Shown here: positions 17,318 through 26,630 of the stretch, one piece after another
Position numbering within the stretch: position 1 is the first letter of the stretch
Layout of the letters: every line of letters starts with the position of its first letter
Source: Sphingorhabdus sp. SMR4y
GTDB taxonomy: Bacteria > Pseudomonadota > Alphaproteobacteria > Sphingomonadales > Sphingomonadaceae
Direction of reading: 5' to 3'
DNA: 64,000 nt
NCBI RefSeq assembly: GCF_002218195.1
Contig: NZ_CP022336.1
Location: 434,001-498,000 of the forward strand
The notes under the pieces: model-generated
The model's input: the letters and a program-made list of their open reading frames with translations, nothing else
Told to the model about the DNA's origin: nothing
The model's database searches: none
Program-made: the position numbers and the translations under genes

Positions 17318-18951
17318 TGCGCGAAGGGTTCCGTGTTTGTGGGTTTTTCGGTTACGAAGCCGCGATAGCCGTCATGCGCTACATCATCACAAAGTGCGGC
17401 ATAACCGACCACGCTGGGAAAATTGATCAGTTGACGCTTTTTGCCCGGGATATTGGCGCCCATGTACCAGGAGTCTGCTTCGGGAAAGAGCGTCATCGCC
17501 CCCGCCTGCGCGACCATTTCGGTCCAGGTCGTCTCGGCTTCGGGTTCCGTATCGAAAAGGACGATGCCTTCGTCTCTTAGCCGGACCAGGAAATCGCAAA
17601 TCCAGTCGCCTTGTATCTCGGCGGTCGTCGGACCATTCGAAAAACCCGAAGGGCTTAGAGGACCGTAGGCGAACAGCATATTGGGAAAGTCCGCCACGGC
17701 CATGCCCAAATAAGCGCGCAGGCCATCGTTCCAGGCCTGTGCCAAACCGAGCCCGCCCAGCCCGGTTATATTCATGTCGATCAGTCCGCCGCGTCCGGCA
17801 TCGAAGCCTGTTGCAAAGACGATCAGATCGCAGTCAAACGCCCCATCCTGAGTTTCGATACGGTCCGCGCTGATCCGGACGATCGGCGTTTCCTTCAGAT
17901 CGACGAGCGCGACATTTTCCTGCGCAAAAATCTCGTAATAATTCTGTTCCAGCGATGGCCGCTTGGTGCCGAAGGGGTGGGGCGGCTCGGCAGGAGCAAG
18001 TTTTTCCGCAAGCGCCGGATCGACGATCCGCTCCCGGACTTTGTCGCGCCAGAAATCATAAGCGTAGCGGTTTGCTTCGCGGTTGGTGAGCATATCCGCA
18101 AAATTGTGATACCAAAATTTTAGACCGCCGCGCTGCCAGAGATGCTCGAAATGTGCGGTGCGCTCCTCATCGCTAACCTCAAGTGCCGATTTTTCCAGCG
18201 ACTGGTATTCAAAACCCCCGCTGGTCTGCTTGCGTTGTTCGAAAATGGCCGGATACCCCTGCTTTTCGCGCTCCTGCCTTTCTTCGGTTAAGGTCTCCTG
18301 GCGCATGGGCAAGGCCAGGATCGGCGTTCTCTGGAACAGCGTCAGTCGATCTGCGGATTTCGCCGCCTCCTGCGCTACCTGTACGCCGCTCGCCCCGGTA
18401 CCGATCAGGGCGATCTTGCGACCTGCCAGATCAATGCCTTCCTGAGGCCAGCGCGCGGTGTGGCACCATTCGCCAGCGAAGGTGTCGAGGCCGGGAATGT
18501 CGGGGACATAAGGCTTCGACGCGAAGCCGAGAGCCGGCAGGAGAAACCGCGCTGTCACCGTGTCCCCACCGTCCAGATGCAGGCGCCAGAGCGATGCCTT
18601 TTCGGCGAAGCGTGCGCTTTCGACCCTCGTGCCCAAGCGCATTTGCGGCCACAGATCGAAGGTATCGCAAACATGGCGGAAATAGGCCCGGAGCTCTTTC
18701 CAGCCGGGGAAGCGCTCAGTCCACGACCATGTCCGCCAGACTTCGGGAAGAGAGAATTCGTAAAGCGGAACCTGCGAATCGACCCGCGCGCCCGGGTAGC
18801 GATTCCAGTACCAGATGCCGCCGGGCTGGGCGGCAGCATCGACCAGCAGGACATTGAACCCGGCCTCGCGCAGTCTGTGAAGCAGGTAGACGCCGCTGAA
18901 ACCGGCACCGACGATCACCGCGTCATAGTCTGGCGTGGTCTTGCCGCTCAC
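17314..18951 (-). CDS. Baeyer-Villiger-type flavin monooxygenase
   Basis: 545 residues, standard for cyclohexanone-monooxygenase-like BVMOs. FAD fold GAGFSG (15-20) with GGIWYWNRYPGARVDSQ (44-60) is diagnostic. The BVMO fingerprint FxGxxxHxxxWP appears exactly as FAGEWCHTARWP (158-169). The NADPH fold is GTGASG (184-189). These enzymes insert oxygen next to a ketone, giving an ester or lactone, using NADPH and O2. GTG start, overlapping the synthetase stop (GTGA); the hydrolase gene overlaps its 3' end. It implies that a (cyclic) ketone arises in the pathway. Confidence 0.93.
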   Translation of the reverse strand: MSGKTTPDYDAVIVGAGFSGVYLLHRLREAGFNVLLVDAAAQPGGIWYWNRYPGARVDSQVPLYEFSLPEVWRTWSWTERFPGWKELRAYFRHVCDTFDLWPQMRLGTRVESARFAEKASLWRLHLDGGDTVTARFLLPALGFASKPYVPDIPGLDTFAGEWCHTARWPQEGIDLAGRKIALIGTGASGVQVAQEAAKSADRLTLFQRTPILALPMRQETLTEERQEREKQGYPAIFEQRKQTSGGFEYQSLEKSALEVSDEERTAHFEHLWQRGGLKFWYHNFADMLTNREANRYAYDFWRDKVRERIVDPALAEKLAPAEPPHPFGTKRPSLEQNYYEIFAQENVALVDLKETPIVRISADRIETQDGAFDCDLIVFATGFDAGRGGLIDMNITGLGGLGLAQAWNDGLRAYLGMAVADFPNMLFAYGPLSPSGFSNGPTTAEIQGDWICDFLVRLRDEGIVLFDTEPEAETTWTEMVAQAGAMTLFPEADSWYMGANIPGKKRQLINFPSVVGYAALCDDVAHDGYRGFVTEKPTNTEPFAQ

Positions 18952-20561
18952 GCTGCCACCCTGCTGCCTTCCGCAATTTTCTTTGCCGCTGCGTAATCCG
19001 CCTTTCCGTTCGAGGCGCGCAGAGGCGTGTCGGTAGGATGGATCGACTTGGGCGTCTTATATCCTGCCAGCTGTTCGCGGACGTGGTCCTTTACAGTTTG
19101 CTCATCGAATTCGCCCTGCTTGTCGAGATGGACCACGGCGGTCACCGCCTGACCCCATTTCTCGTGCGGTACCCCGACGACCAGCGCATCGGCGATCGCG
19201 GGGTGAGTCTTCAGCACCTCTTCGACTTCTTCGGGATAGACCTTTTCACCGGCGGTGTTGATGCACACGCTGCCCCGGCCGAGCAGGGTCAGGCTGCCAT
19301 CGGTCTCCACGCGGCACCAGTCGCCCGGTATCGAGTAACGCACACCGTCGATTGTCTTGAAGGTCTTCGCCGACTTTTCAGGGTCCTTGTAATAGCCGAG
19401 CGGGATCGCACCCTTGCGCGCGATAAAGCCGGATACTCCGCTGCCCGGCTCAATCTTCTGGTCGTTCTCGTCGAACACGTCGCAGAACTCACCGATGCCG
19501 AATTTGGCGGTGTTGGTGCCGCCTTGCGCGGTGGTGACCGAAAGGCCGTAGCCGAGGCCTTCGGAAGCGCCGAAACTGTCCATCAGGATGACTTGAGAAA
19601 TGTGCTTGCAAAGACCGGCCTTGACCTCCTTGCTCCACATCACGCCGGACGAGATGATCGACACGAGGCTGCTGGTATCCCAGCGGCCGGGATGTTCGTC
19701 GAGGGCGCGAAGCATCGGCTTGGCGAAAGCGTCACCCACGATTGCGATACTCTCGACCTTGTGTTTCTCGACCGTCTCCCACAACTCTTCGGCATCGAAT
19801 GACGGGTCGGAGAGTGTAACGATTGCACCGCCCGACATCAGCGCGCCGATCCCGGTGATAAAGCCTGTGCCGTGCATCAGCGGGCAGGAGGGGAGGGTGC
19901 GGCGTCCCGGCCCCTGGCTCTTGATCAGCGCGACGTTTTCTTCGTGCGACTGCGGCACCGGGCCGAGCAGCTTTTGCGCATCGAGCTGAGCCTTGCGCAT
20001 GTCGTCGTGCCGCCACATCACGCCCTTGGGCATGCCGGTGGTGCCGCCGGTATAGATGAACAGCAGATCGCCTGGTGAGCGCTCGATGCCTAGAGGCGAA
20101 CCGTCTCCCTGCGTCGTGAGATGTTCATAGGGAACGGCGAAAGGGGCGATTTCCGACGCATCACCGATCTCGACGAAAGTGTGGACCTTCTCAAGCCGGT
20201 CCTTCAGCTCAAGGATATAGTCGCGAAATTCGGAGCTGTAGACGATCACCTCGCTGTCGGAATCGTCGAAGATGTAGAATACTTCTTTGGGCACGTAGCG
20301 ATAATTGATGTTCACATGCGTGAGCCGACCCTTGAAGCAGGCCGCCATCAGCTCGCCGTATTCGGGACGGTTTCGCATGTAGAACGCCACCTTCGCCCCG
20401 TCGACGGCACCGCGTTCCCGCAGGTTGCGCGCGAGATTGTTCGAACGGACTGACATTTCCGGCCATGTGATGATCCGGTCGCCATGGATCAGCGCGGGCG
20501 CATCCTTCGGCATGGCCGGTTCGATAGCATCAAGAATGTCGCCAAGGTTCCAGTCGATCAC
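18948..20561 (-). CDS. Acyl-CoA synthetase (AMP-forming)
   Basis: 537 residues. The AMP/ATP loop is IYTGGTTGMPKG (about 170-181). Further core motifs are SFGASEGLGYGLS, PGDWCRVETDGSLTLLGRG and CINTAGEKVYPEEVEE, with a catalytic-lysine-like segment near SNGKADYAA at the C-terminus. It activates a carboxylic acid to its CoA ester and is closest in style to the FadD-like synthetases found in steroid/terpenoid side-chain clusters. GTG start. It lies 62 bases after the smaller acyl-CoA dehydrogenase gene and overlaps the BVMO gene, so it belongs to the same operon and supplies the dehydrogenases. Confidence 0.92.
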   Translation of the reverse strand: MIDWNLGDILDAIEPAMPKDAPALIHGDRIITWPEMSVRSNNLARNLRERGAVDGAKVAFYMRNRPEYGELMAACFKGRLTHVNINYRYVPKEVFYIFDDSDSEVIVYSSEFRDYILELKDRLEKVHTFVEIGDASEIAPFAVPYEHLTTQGDGSPLGIERSPGDLLFIYTGGTTGMPKGVMWRHDDMRKAQLDAQKLLGPVPQSHEENVALIKSQGPGRRTLPSCPLMHGTGFITGIGALMSGGAIVTLSDPSFDAEELWETVEKHKVESIAIVGDAFAKPMLRALDEHPGRWDTSSLVSIISSGVMWSKEVKAGLCKHISQVILMDSFGASEGLGYGLSVTTAQGGTNTAKFGIGEFCDVFDENDQKIEPGSGVSGFIARKGAIPLGYYKDPEKSAKTFKTIDGVRYSIPGDWCRVETDGSLTLLGRGSVCINTAGEKVYPEEVEEVLKTHPAIADALVVGVPHEKWGQAVTAVVHLDKQGEFDEQTVKDHVREQLAGYKTPKSIHPTDTPLRASNGKADYAAAKKIAEGSRVAA

Positions 20562-20623
20562 GTTTCCATCTCATCTCTTGGCGGGGCGCCGCTTGTCTCG
20601 CGGCGTCCCCGCAGCTACTTAAA

Positions 20624-21715
20624 TCACGCTGCCCGGGTCCACCCCTGCCGCGCTGCTGCTTCGGCTCTCACCGCTTCGGGGCCGCCAAGAACCTGGCGAT
20701 CGAAACCGATCCGCTTGAACCAATAATGGAGCCCAAGCAGGTCGGTGAAGCCCATCCCGCCATGCACTTCGGTGGAAGTGCGCGCGACGAAGCGATACAC
20801 CTCGCCGGTATGCGATTTCGCGTGACACGCGGCGAGCGTGGCTTCATCCGACGCTGCGTCGAAAGCATGCGCTGCGTACCAAATCAGGGAGCGGCATGGT
20901 TCGTGACGGGCTGCCATTTCCGCGCACATATGCTTGACCGCCTGAAAGCTGCCAATGATCCGCCCAAATTGTTCGCGCTGTCCGGCATAATCGACCGCCT
21001 TCTCAATCATGGCCTGACCCGCGCCGAGGCTGTCAGCGGCCAGGATCACCCGGCCCGCATCGCGCAGCCGTGCCGCAGTCGCTCCGCCATCGTCGGCCAG
21101 TGGTTCGGCCGCAACGGTCTCGAACCGCATTTCCCCTACGCTGCGGGTGCGGTCGATCGTCGTCAGCGGGATTTTCTCCAGCCCCGGTGCATCGGCGGGG
21201 ACGAAGTGCATCCGCCCGGCGGTATCGGCCACCAGGAAGGCCTCGGCGCCGGTGAAATCGAGTGCGAACAGCGCCGTGCCGTCCAGCTTGCCGCTGTTGC
21301 AGGTTACGCCCGCCCCGTCGCGCACCTCAATAGTCTCGGCAATGGCAACGGCGATCTGCGCTTTGCCGCTGGCGATCTGAGGCAACCACTCAGCCTGCTG
21401 CTGCTCGTTGCCGGCTTGCGCCAGCGCGATGGGTGCAAGCACATGGCTGGCGAGAAACGGCACCGGAGCGACCGCATAGGCAAGCTGTTCGGCCACAACA
21501 GCTGCATCTAGCAAGGTCATACCGAGGCCGCCATGCTGTTCGGGAACCATCATTCCTGTGATGCCCAGTTCGCTCAGTGCAGACTGCACCTTTTCGCTGT
21601 AAGAAGCTTCGCCTTCGGCGCACTCACGCACATGGTCGAGCGGGCAGGTGTCGGCGAGGCATCGCGCGACTGTATCGCGCAGCATCTGCTGGTCTTGCGA
21701 CAGTCCGAAATCCAT
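20624..21715 (-). CDS. Acyl-CoA dehydrogenase, smaller subunit of a pair
   Basis: 363 residues. It begins MDFGLSQDQQMLRDTVARCL; ELGITGMMVPEQHGGLGMTLL is the N-domain motif, and YAGQREQFGRIIGSFQAVKHM plus STEVHGGMGFTDLLGLHYWFKR the C-domain. It overlaps the larger dehydrogenase gene (TGATG). Adjacent unequal acyl-CoA dehydrogenase genes usually encode alpha2-beta2 heterotetramers (ChsE1/ChsE2, FadE28/FadE29 of steroid side-chain degradation), where one subunit keeps the catalytic base and the other completes the FAD site. That arrangement is likely here. The substrate should be a bulky or branched acyl-CoA. Confidence 0.9.
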   Translation of the reverse strand: MDFGLSQDQQMLRDTVARCLADTCPLDHVRECAEGEASYSEKVQSALSELGITGMMVPEQHGGLGMTLLDAAVVAEQLAYAVAPVPFLASHVLAPIALAQAGNEQQQAEWLPQIASGKAQIAVAIAETIEVRDGAGVTCNSGKLDGTALFALDFTGAEAFLVADTAGRMHFVPADAPGLEKIPLTTIDRTRSVGEMRFETVAAEPLADDGGATAARLRDAGRVILAADSLGAGQAMIEKAVDYAGQREQFGRIIGSFQAVKHMCAEMAARHEPCRSLIWYAAHAFDAASDEATLAACHAKSHTGEVYRFVARTSTEVHGGMGFTDLLGLHYWFKRIGFDRQVLGGPEAVRAEAAARQGWTRAA

Positions 21716-22965
21716 CAGGCGGCTCCCTGTTTCTGGCGGACCGCGACGGCGGCGCCCTGTTCGGCCGGCGCAGGTTTGGCCAGCTTAGGTTCGCGCGGCA
21801 TATCGAGACCGCGTTCGGCGATGATGTTCTTCTGGATCTGCGCGGTACCTCCACCGATGATAAGGCCCAGCTGGAACATGTAGTTCCACTGCCACGCGCC
21901 TCCTTCGCGCTCGCGATTGCTACCGTGATAAAGGATGCCGATCTCGCCCATGGCGTCGATCGCCAGAGCCGATATCTGATGCGCCAGTTCGCAGCTTTGC
22001 AGCTTGACAATCAGCTTGGCCATGCCGCCGGGTTCGCCCTTCAGATTGTCCGAAAGGATACGCATTCCGTTGTATTTCATCGCTGCAACTTCGGCCTGAA
22101 GCGCCGCCAACCGGTCGCGCAGCACGGCATTGTCGATCGCGCGGCCTTGGCCGACACGTTCTTTCTGCATTAGCTTGACCAGTGCCTGAAATCGGTTTTC
22201 CAGCGCATCGGGATCGCCCAGCATGCCGCGTTCGTGACCCAGTGTCGCATTGGCGACGAACCAGCCTTGACCACGCTGGCCGACGATCTGGTCCATCGGC
22301 ACCCGCACGTCGGTGAAGAACGTCTCGTTAAATTCGGCGTGACCGGTCATGGTCTTGAGCGGACGCACATCGATCCCCGGCGTATCCATCGAGAATATCA
22401 GATAGGAAATGCCGCCGTGCTTGGGCGCGTCAGGTTCGGTCCTGACCAGGCAGAAGATCATGTCCGCCTGCTTGGCCGTGCTGGTCCAGATCTTCTGGCC
22501 GTTGATCACGAATTCGCCGTTTTCGATCCGCGCGCTGGTTTTCAGGCTGGCAAGGTCCGATCCCGCGCCGGGCTCGGAATAGCCCTGGCACCATACGACC
22601 TCGCCTTTCAGCGTCGGCTCGACCCACTGGCGTTTCTGTGCCTCGGTTCCCAGTTCCAGCAGTGTAGGGACCAGCATCGATATGCCTTGGTTGGCAAGTC
22701 CGCCGGGAATGCCGGCGCGCGCGAATTCCTCGGCGATGATTCGCGATTTGAGAATGTCGGGCTCGGCCCCGTAACCCCCGTATTCCGTGGGGATCGTGCG
22801 GGCGGTATAGCCATGTTCGATCAGCAGTTTTTGCCACTCGACCGCCTCGGGACAGGGGCGGGCGGCCCGGCCCTGCCCGGCTGGCGCACGATTCCCGTAC
22901 GTCTTTAGGAATTGTCGCACTTCCTCGCGGAAAGCGTCATATTCGGGTCCATATTCGAGATCCAT
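21715..22965 (-). CDS. Acyl-CoA dehydrogenase, larger subunit of a pair
   Basis: 416 residues. Motifs: WCQGYSEPGAGSDLASLKT (FAD/substrate loop), GQKIWTSTAKQADMIFCLVRT, FFTDVRVPMDQIVGQRGQGW and the C-terminal IGGGTAQIQKNIIAERGLDMPRE. The last matches the FadE-type large subunits of heteromeric dehydrogenases. It lies 7 bases downstream of the DUF35 gene and overlaps the small dehydrogenase gene by one base. It introduces a 2,3-double bond into an acyl-CoA and passes electrons to ETF. No dedicated enoyl-CoA hydratase or hydroxyacyl dehydrogenase is in this operon. Confidence 0.92.
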   Translation of the reverse strand: MDLEYGPEYDAFREEVRQFLKTYGNRAPAGQGRAARPCPEAVEWQKLLIEHGYTARTIPTEYGGYGAEPDILKSRIIAEEFARAGIPGGLANQGISMLVPTLLELGTEAQKRQWVEPTLKGEVVWCQGYSEPGAGSDLASLKTSARIENGEFVINGQKIWTSTAKQADMIFCLVRTEPDAPKHGGISYLIFSMDTPGIDVRPLKTMTGHAEFNETFFTDVRVPMDQIVGQRGQGWFVANATLGHERGMLGDPDALENRFQALVKLMQKERVGQGRAIDNAVLRDRLAALQAEVAAMKYNGMRILSDNLKGEPGGMAKLIVKLQSCELAHQISALAIDAMGEIGILYHGSNREREGGAWQWNYMFQLGLIIGGGTAQIQKNIIAERGLDMPREPKLAKPAPAEQGAAVAVRQKQGAA

Positions 22966-22972
22966 TTCGTGC

Positions 22973-23449
22973 TTATCCTTCGTGGGGCAGGTTCGTATCG
23001 GGGCGGAAAACCGGCAGGCGGAAATCCGCGCCGATCAGTTCGAAATCGAGCGTTACCGGAAGGTCCAGTTCTAGCTTGTCGCGGTCGCAATCGATCAGGC
23101 GCGTGGCCATGCGGACGCCTTCTTCCAGTTCCACCACCGCCGAGACAAACGGAATGTCAGCGGCAAAGGCAGGGTGCAGAGCCTGATGTGTGACCGTCCA
23201 GGAAAACAGCGTACCTTTTCCGCTGCTTTGCTCCCAAGAAAAGTCGGGCGAGCCGCATTTTGCGCACATGTAGCGTGGCAGGTGGCGGAAGGTGCCACAT
23301 TCGCCGCAGCGCTGGAAATAGAGATTGCCGTCCTGGCAACGGTTCCAGAATTCCTGTTCCACCGGATCCTGCGGGCGCGGTTGCGGCTTTGGCGGCACCT
23401 TCTGCGCCGAGGCACGCATTTTGGGCGGAAGATCCTTCTCGTCGCTCAT
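22973..23449 (-). CDS. DUF35 / OB-fold zinc-ribbon protein, partner of the thiolase-like protein
   Basis: 158 residues. The N-terminal zinc ribbon has C48-x2-C51-x10-C62-x2-C65, and an OB fold follows ([19 protein letters not shown], then [20 protein letters not shown]). DUF35 proteins pair with SCP2-thiolase-like proteins. In steroid side-chain catabolism the DUF35 part of ChsH2 binds the aldolase Ltp2 and is needed for its activity. The start ATG 23449 overlaps the stop of the thiolase-like gene by 4 bases, so the two are translationally coupled, as expected for a complex. A longer upstream reading is not needed. Confidence 0.88.
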   Translation of the reverse strand: MSDEKDLPPKMRASAQKVPPKPQPRPQDPVEQEFWNRCQDGNLYFQRCGECGTFRHLPRYMCAKCGSPDFSWEQSSGKGTLFSWTVTHQALHPAFAADIPFVSAVVELEEGVRMATRLIDCDRDKLELDLPVTLDFELIGADFRLPVFRPDTNLPHEG

Positions 23450-24636
23450 GCAAACCTCCTCAGGATAGCGATACTGCCATCGCCCAAGTCGCCCCAGCCG
23501 GTGACCAGTCCGGTCTGCGCGCCTTCGACCTGGCGTTCGCCGCAATCGTGGCGCAGTTGACGCACCGCTTCGACCACGTGGTTGAGGCCCCAGACATGCG
23601 CTTCGCTCAGCAGGCCGCCATGGGTGTTGACTGGATAGCGCCCGCCCAGCTCGATCTGCCCGTCGGCGACAAATTCACCCTGTCCGCCCGGCTCGTAATA
23701 ACCCAGCGCTTCGAGCTGTAGCAGGACGACATAGGTAAAGCAGTCGTAGATCTGCAGGAAATCCATGTCCTCGCGGCGAACGCCCGCCATGTCGAAGGCG
23801 CGCGGGGCGGCATAGCTGAGGCCGATTTTGAACGGATCGGGCCGGGAAGGGATGTCGTCGGCCGGATAGGGATGTCCCTCGGCTGCGCCCGCAATGCTGA
23901 TGGGGACATGCGGCATGTCTTTTGCCCGGTCCATCCGCGAGACGACGACTGCGCAGGCTCCGTCGGTTTCCAGGCAGCAATCGTAAAGGCGGAAAGGTTC
24001 GGAAATCAACCGCGCCGAGTGATAGGTTTCCGCGTCCAGCTCGCGCCCATAGGTAAAGGCCTGCGGATTCATCTGCGCATGGCGGCGGCAGGCCAGCGCG
24101 ACGGCCGCCATTGCGTCAGGCCCGACGCCGTAAAGCTTTGAATGGCGGGTCGCGAGCCAGGCATACATTTGCACCGGCAAAAACACGCCATAGGGACTGT
24201 AATAGCCTTTGACCGTGTTGGTCAGCGTGTTCATGTTCATCGGCCGCGTCGGCGGCGCACCTGGCTTGGGCCTGAGCGCCGAATATCCGTTCCAGCCCAG
24301 CGTTATGAGCACATGGTCGCACAGGCCGCTTGCGATCGCCATTGCCGCGTTTTGCAGCGCCGTAGTCGGGCTGGCCCCGCCCATATGCACTGTGGCGGCA
24401 TAGCGCAGCACATCGATACCCAGATTGGCGGCCATTTCCTCTGACGTCGTATAGATCGGCGGCGGCACCATGCCATCGATATCGGAAGGTTTCAGCCCGG
24501 CATCCGCGATGGCGCGGCGCGATGCTTCCAGCATCATGTCCACTGCGGTGCGTTCGGTGCCTTTGACGAAAGCGGTTTCGCCAACGCCAGTGATAGCGGA
24601 CCTGTCGCTGAAGCTTAGGGCGGCGGGACCGTTCAT
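23446..24636 (-). CDS. SCP2-thiolase/lipid-transfer-like protein lacking catalytic cysteines (Ltp2-like aldolase candidate)
   Basis: 396 residues with the thiolase-fold layout: [31 protein letters not shown] at the N-terminus and [25 protein letters not shown] near the C-terminus. At the position of the nucleophilic Cys the sequence reads [20 protein letters not shown], with no Cys. The C-terminal region around [11 protein letters not shown] also lacks the second catalytic Cys. This matches the Ltp2 branch, which performs a retro-aldol cleavage of a tertiary beta-hydroxyacyl-CoA rather than thiolysis. Coupling to DUF35 supports that reading. The reaction here is inference. Confidence 0.85.
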   Translation of the reverse strand: MNGPAALSFSDRSAITGVGETAFVKGTERTAVDMMLEASRRAIADAGLKPSDIDGMVPPPIYTTSEEMAANLGIDVLRYAATVHMGGASPTTALQNAAMAIASGLCDHVLITLGWNGYSALRPKPGAPPTRPMNMNTLTNTVKGYYSPYGVFLPVQMYAWLATRHSKLYGVGPDAMAAVALACRRHAQMNPQAFTYGRELDAETYHSARLISEPFRLYDCCLETDGACAVVVSRMDRAKDMPHVPISIAGAAEGHPYPADDIPSRPDPFKIGLSYAAPRAFDMAGVRREDMDFLQIYDCFTYVVLLQLEALGYYEPGGQGEFVADGQIELGGRYPVNTHGGLLSEAHVWGLNHVVEAVRQLRHDCGERQVEGAQTGLVTGWGDLGDGSIAILRRFA

Positions 24637-25412
24637 GCCTGCAGCTCGCCTTGCCGGCGCGCCTGAAACTCACGCTCCAGTCGCTGTGAAAGATCACGCA
24701 CGCCTACATATACTGCCGGGGGCTGGAGGTTCAGATCGCGGCGCACTTCCTCAAGCGGGCGATCGAGGTACCTTTCCCAATAGAACGTGGTCAGGTCCGC
24801 TGCCTTGCGACCCAGTCGCCACGCCTCAAACGCGGCGCGCGCGACGGGGAGCTGCCATTGCTCCGCCAGCAGTTTGGGGACACCGACCGCAACGATGAAG
24901 GTGATGCCGTGATTGTAGAATTGTGCATTGCCAAAAGAGAGTACGCACAATTCGCCCAATGCATCGCGGCCATAACCGGTCACCACATGGAACAGATCGT
25001 GCGAATCGCGCAGACGTTGGCGATAGCGCGTGACCGCAGGATCGCTGAATTCTGTCATGCCGCTTGCCTCGCTCGCCTCGGCCAGGCCCTGAGCGGTCAG
25101 TCCCTCGCCATAGACGAAATCGAGATAAGCGCGGCCAAGCGTCCCCGGCGCGCAGCGCGCCAGGCGCTCCCGGTCGCTGAGCGTGCCGAGCAAATCGGCC
25201 CGTTCCGTCAGGATCGTCTGCCCTTGCGGCGAGGCGGCGAAGCGGCGGAAGTTGCGGTAGTAGGAATTGCCCGATAGCGCCTGGACGATGCGAAATACCT
25301 GCGAAGTGTCTTCCTTGTCCGCTATCAGCTGGCGCATTGCCGACAAGGCTTCTCCAGGGCGAATGCCGCGGCGCAATTCGTGCCCTTGCGGCAGGTTTGG
25401 TGCATCATTCAC
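24633..25412 (-). CDS. Coq4-family protein in a catabolic operon
   Basis: 259 residues. The Coq4 metal motif HDxxHx11E is complete: H138, D139, H142, E154 ([20 protein letters not shown]). Typical Coq4 segments also flank it ([34 protein letters not shown]). Start: GGAGG lies about 8 bases before GTG 25412; an apparent upstream extension has no support. Its stop overlaps the thiolase-like start (ATGA). Coq4 acts in ubiquinone synthesis, where oxidative decarboxylation of a ring carbon has been reported. Placement in a degradation operon is unusual, and its substrate may be a pathway intermediate rather than a quinone precursor. Confidence 0.82.
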   Translation of the reverse strand: MNDAPNLPQGHELRRGIRPGEALSAMRQLIADKEDTSQVFRIVQALSGNSYYRNFRRFAASPQGQTILTERADLLGTLSDRERLARCAPGTLGRAYLDFVYGEGLTAQGLAEASEASGMTEFSDPAVTRYRQRLRDSHDLFHVVTGYGRDALGELCVLSFGNAQFYNHGITFIVAVGVPKLLAEQWQLPVARAAFEAWRLGRKAADLTTFYWERYLDRPLEEVRRDLNLQPPAVYVGVRDLSQRLEREFQARRQGELQA

Positions 25413-25432
25413 GACAATACCTCCGTTGCGGT

Positions 25433-26575
25433 TCACGAGTAGGACTTGGCGGATGAAAGCGCCTCTTCGGCCCCCGTGACGAGATCCTGCATGACCTCGG
25501 AGGCGGGACGGATCGCGTCGATCAGTCCGATCCCCTGACCTGCGAAACCGGGAATAACGTCTTTTCGCTCCGCCTTGATGCCGGAGGCCATTACCGGCCC
25601 GGAAATCATCGATTGGTACGGCATGGGGAGGGGCTCTTTGTCGGCTGCAGCCCATGCATCGGCCCATCTGTTGCGAATCATGCGCGCAGGCTTGCCGGTA
25701 AGCGATCGGCTGACCACCGTGTCGTCCTCGCCGCTTTCGGTGATCGCTTCTTTCTGGAAGTGTTCGATACCCGCTTCCTCGGTCGCGAGGAACGCCGTTC
25801 CGATCCATGCGCCCTCGGCGCCAAGCATCATCGCGGCAGCAACGCCGCGGCCATCCGAAATGCCGCCGGCACCGATGACGGGAACGCGATCGCCTACCGC
25901 ATCGACCACTTGCGGGATGAGCGAGATGGTGCCGATCGGCGAATTGTGACCGCCACCATCGTGACCCTGCGCCACAATCATGTCGATGCCCGAACCGACC
26001 ACTTGCTCGGCATGTTTAACCTTGCCGATCACCGCCATGACCTTGGTGCCATTGGCATGCAGGCGGTCCATCCACGGTTCGGGACTGCCAAGACCCGCAG
26101 CATAGACGGACACTTTTTCCTCGATCACCACTTCCATCTGCGCTTCAAAGAACTCCTTCGAGAAGAGCTGAGGCCCGCCTTTCCCCATTTCGGCGGCGCC
26201 AGCCGCCCGCATGGCCGCCTCAGTATCAACTTGAGGAAGGCCTTCGCGGTCCATGAAATCGCGGGTGAACTGCTGGTATTCGCCCAGCAGTTCCATCGGA
26301 TTTTCGGGTGCGCCACCGCTCTGCGGTGCGGATCCGCGCGTGACCGAGGCGGGCAGCAGCGTATCGACGCCGAAGGGCTTGTCGGTCAGCTCGCGGGTCT
26401 GACGAATCCAGTCGCGCAGCTGTTCAGGCGAACACGCCGCCGCACCCAGCACGCCCAACCCGCCCGCATTCGATACTGCCGCGGCCAGCGCCGGAACGCT
26501 TGCACCGCCCATGCCGGCCAGCAGGATCGGATATTCGATTCCCAGCATTTCACAAATTCGGCTTCTCAGTGCCAT
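25433..26575 (-). CDS. Nitronate monooxygenase-family (2-nitropropane dioxygenase-like) FMN enzyme
   Basis: 380 residues. MALRSRICEMLGIEYPILLAGMGG is the standard N-terminus. The FMN-binding core follows: IVAQGHDGGGHN with its conserved His, VPVIGAGGISDGRGVAAAMMLGAEGAWIGTAFL and TESGEDDTVVSRSLTGKPARM. ATG 26575 has GAGAGGAAGAGA directly upstream. The family oxidises nitronates or acts as flavin-dependent dehydrogenases. Related members are common in steroid and alkane degradation clusters, where the real substrate is usually unknown. First structural gene of the operon, 20 bases before the Coq4-like gene. Confidence 0.88.
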   Translation of the reverse strand: MALRSRICEMLGIEYPILLAGMGGASVPALAAAVSNAGGLGVLGAAACSPEQLRDWIRQTRELTDKPFGVDTLLPASVTRGSAPQSGGAPENPMELLGEYQQFTRDFMDREGLPQVDTEAAMRAAGAAEMGKGGPQLFSKEFFEAQMEVVIEEKVSVYAAGLGSPEPWMDRLHANGTKVMAVIGKVKHAEQVVGSGIDMIVAQGHDGGGHNSPIGTISLIPQVVDAVGDRVPVIGAGGISDGRGVAAAMMLGAEGAWIGTAFLATEEAGIEHFQKEAITESGEDDTVVSRSLTGKPARMIRNRWADAWAAADKEPLPMPYQSMISGPVMASGIKAERKDVIPGFAGQGIGLIDAIRPASEVMQDLVTGAEEALSSAKSYS

Positions 26576-26630
26576 TTTCTCTTCCTCTCCGCATGGATGC
26601 CTTTTGGCACGCTTCAATTGGTTACAACTG

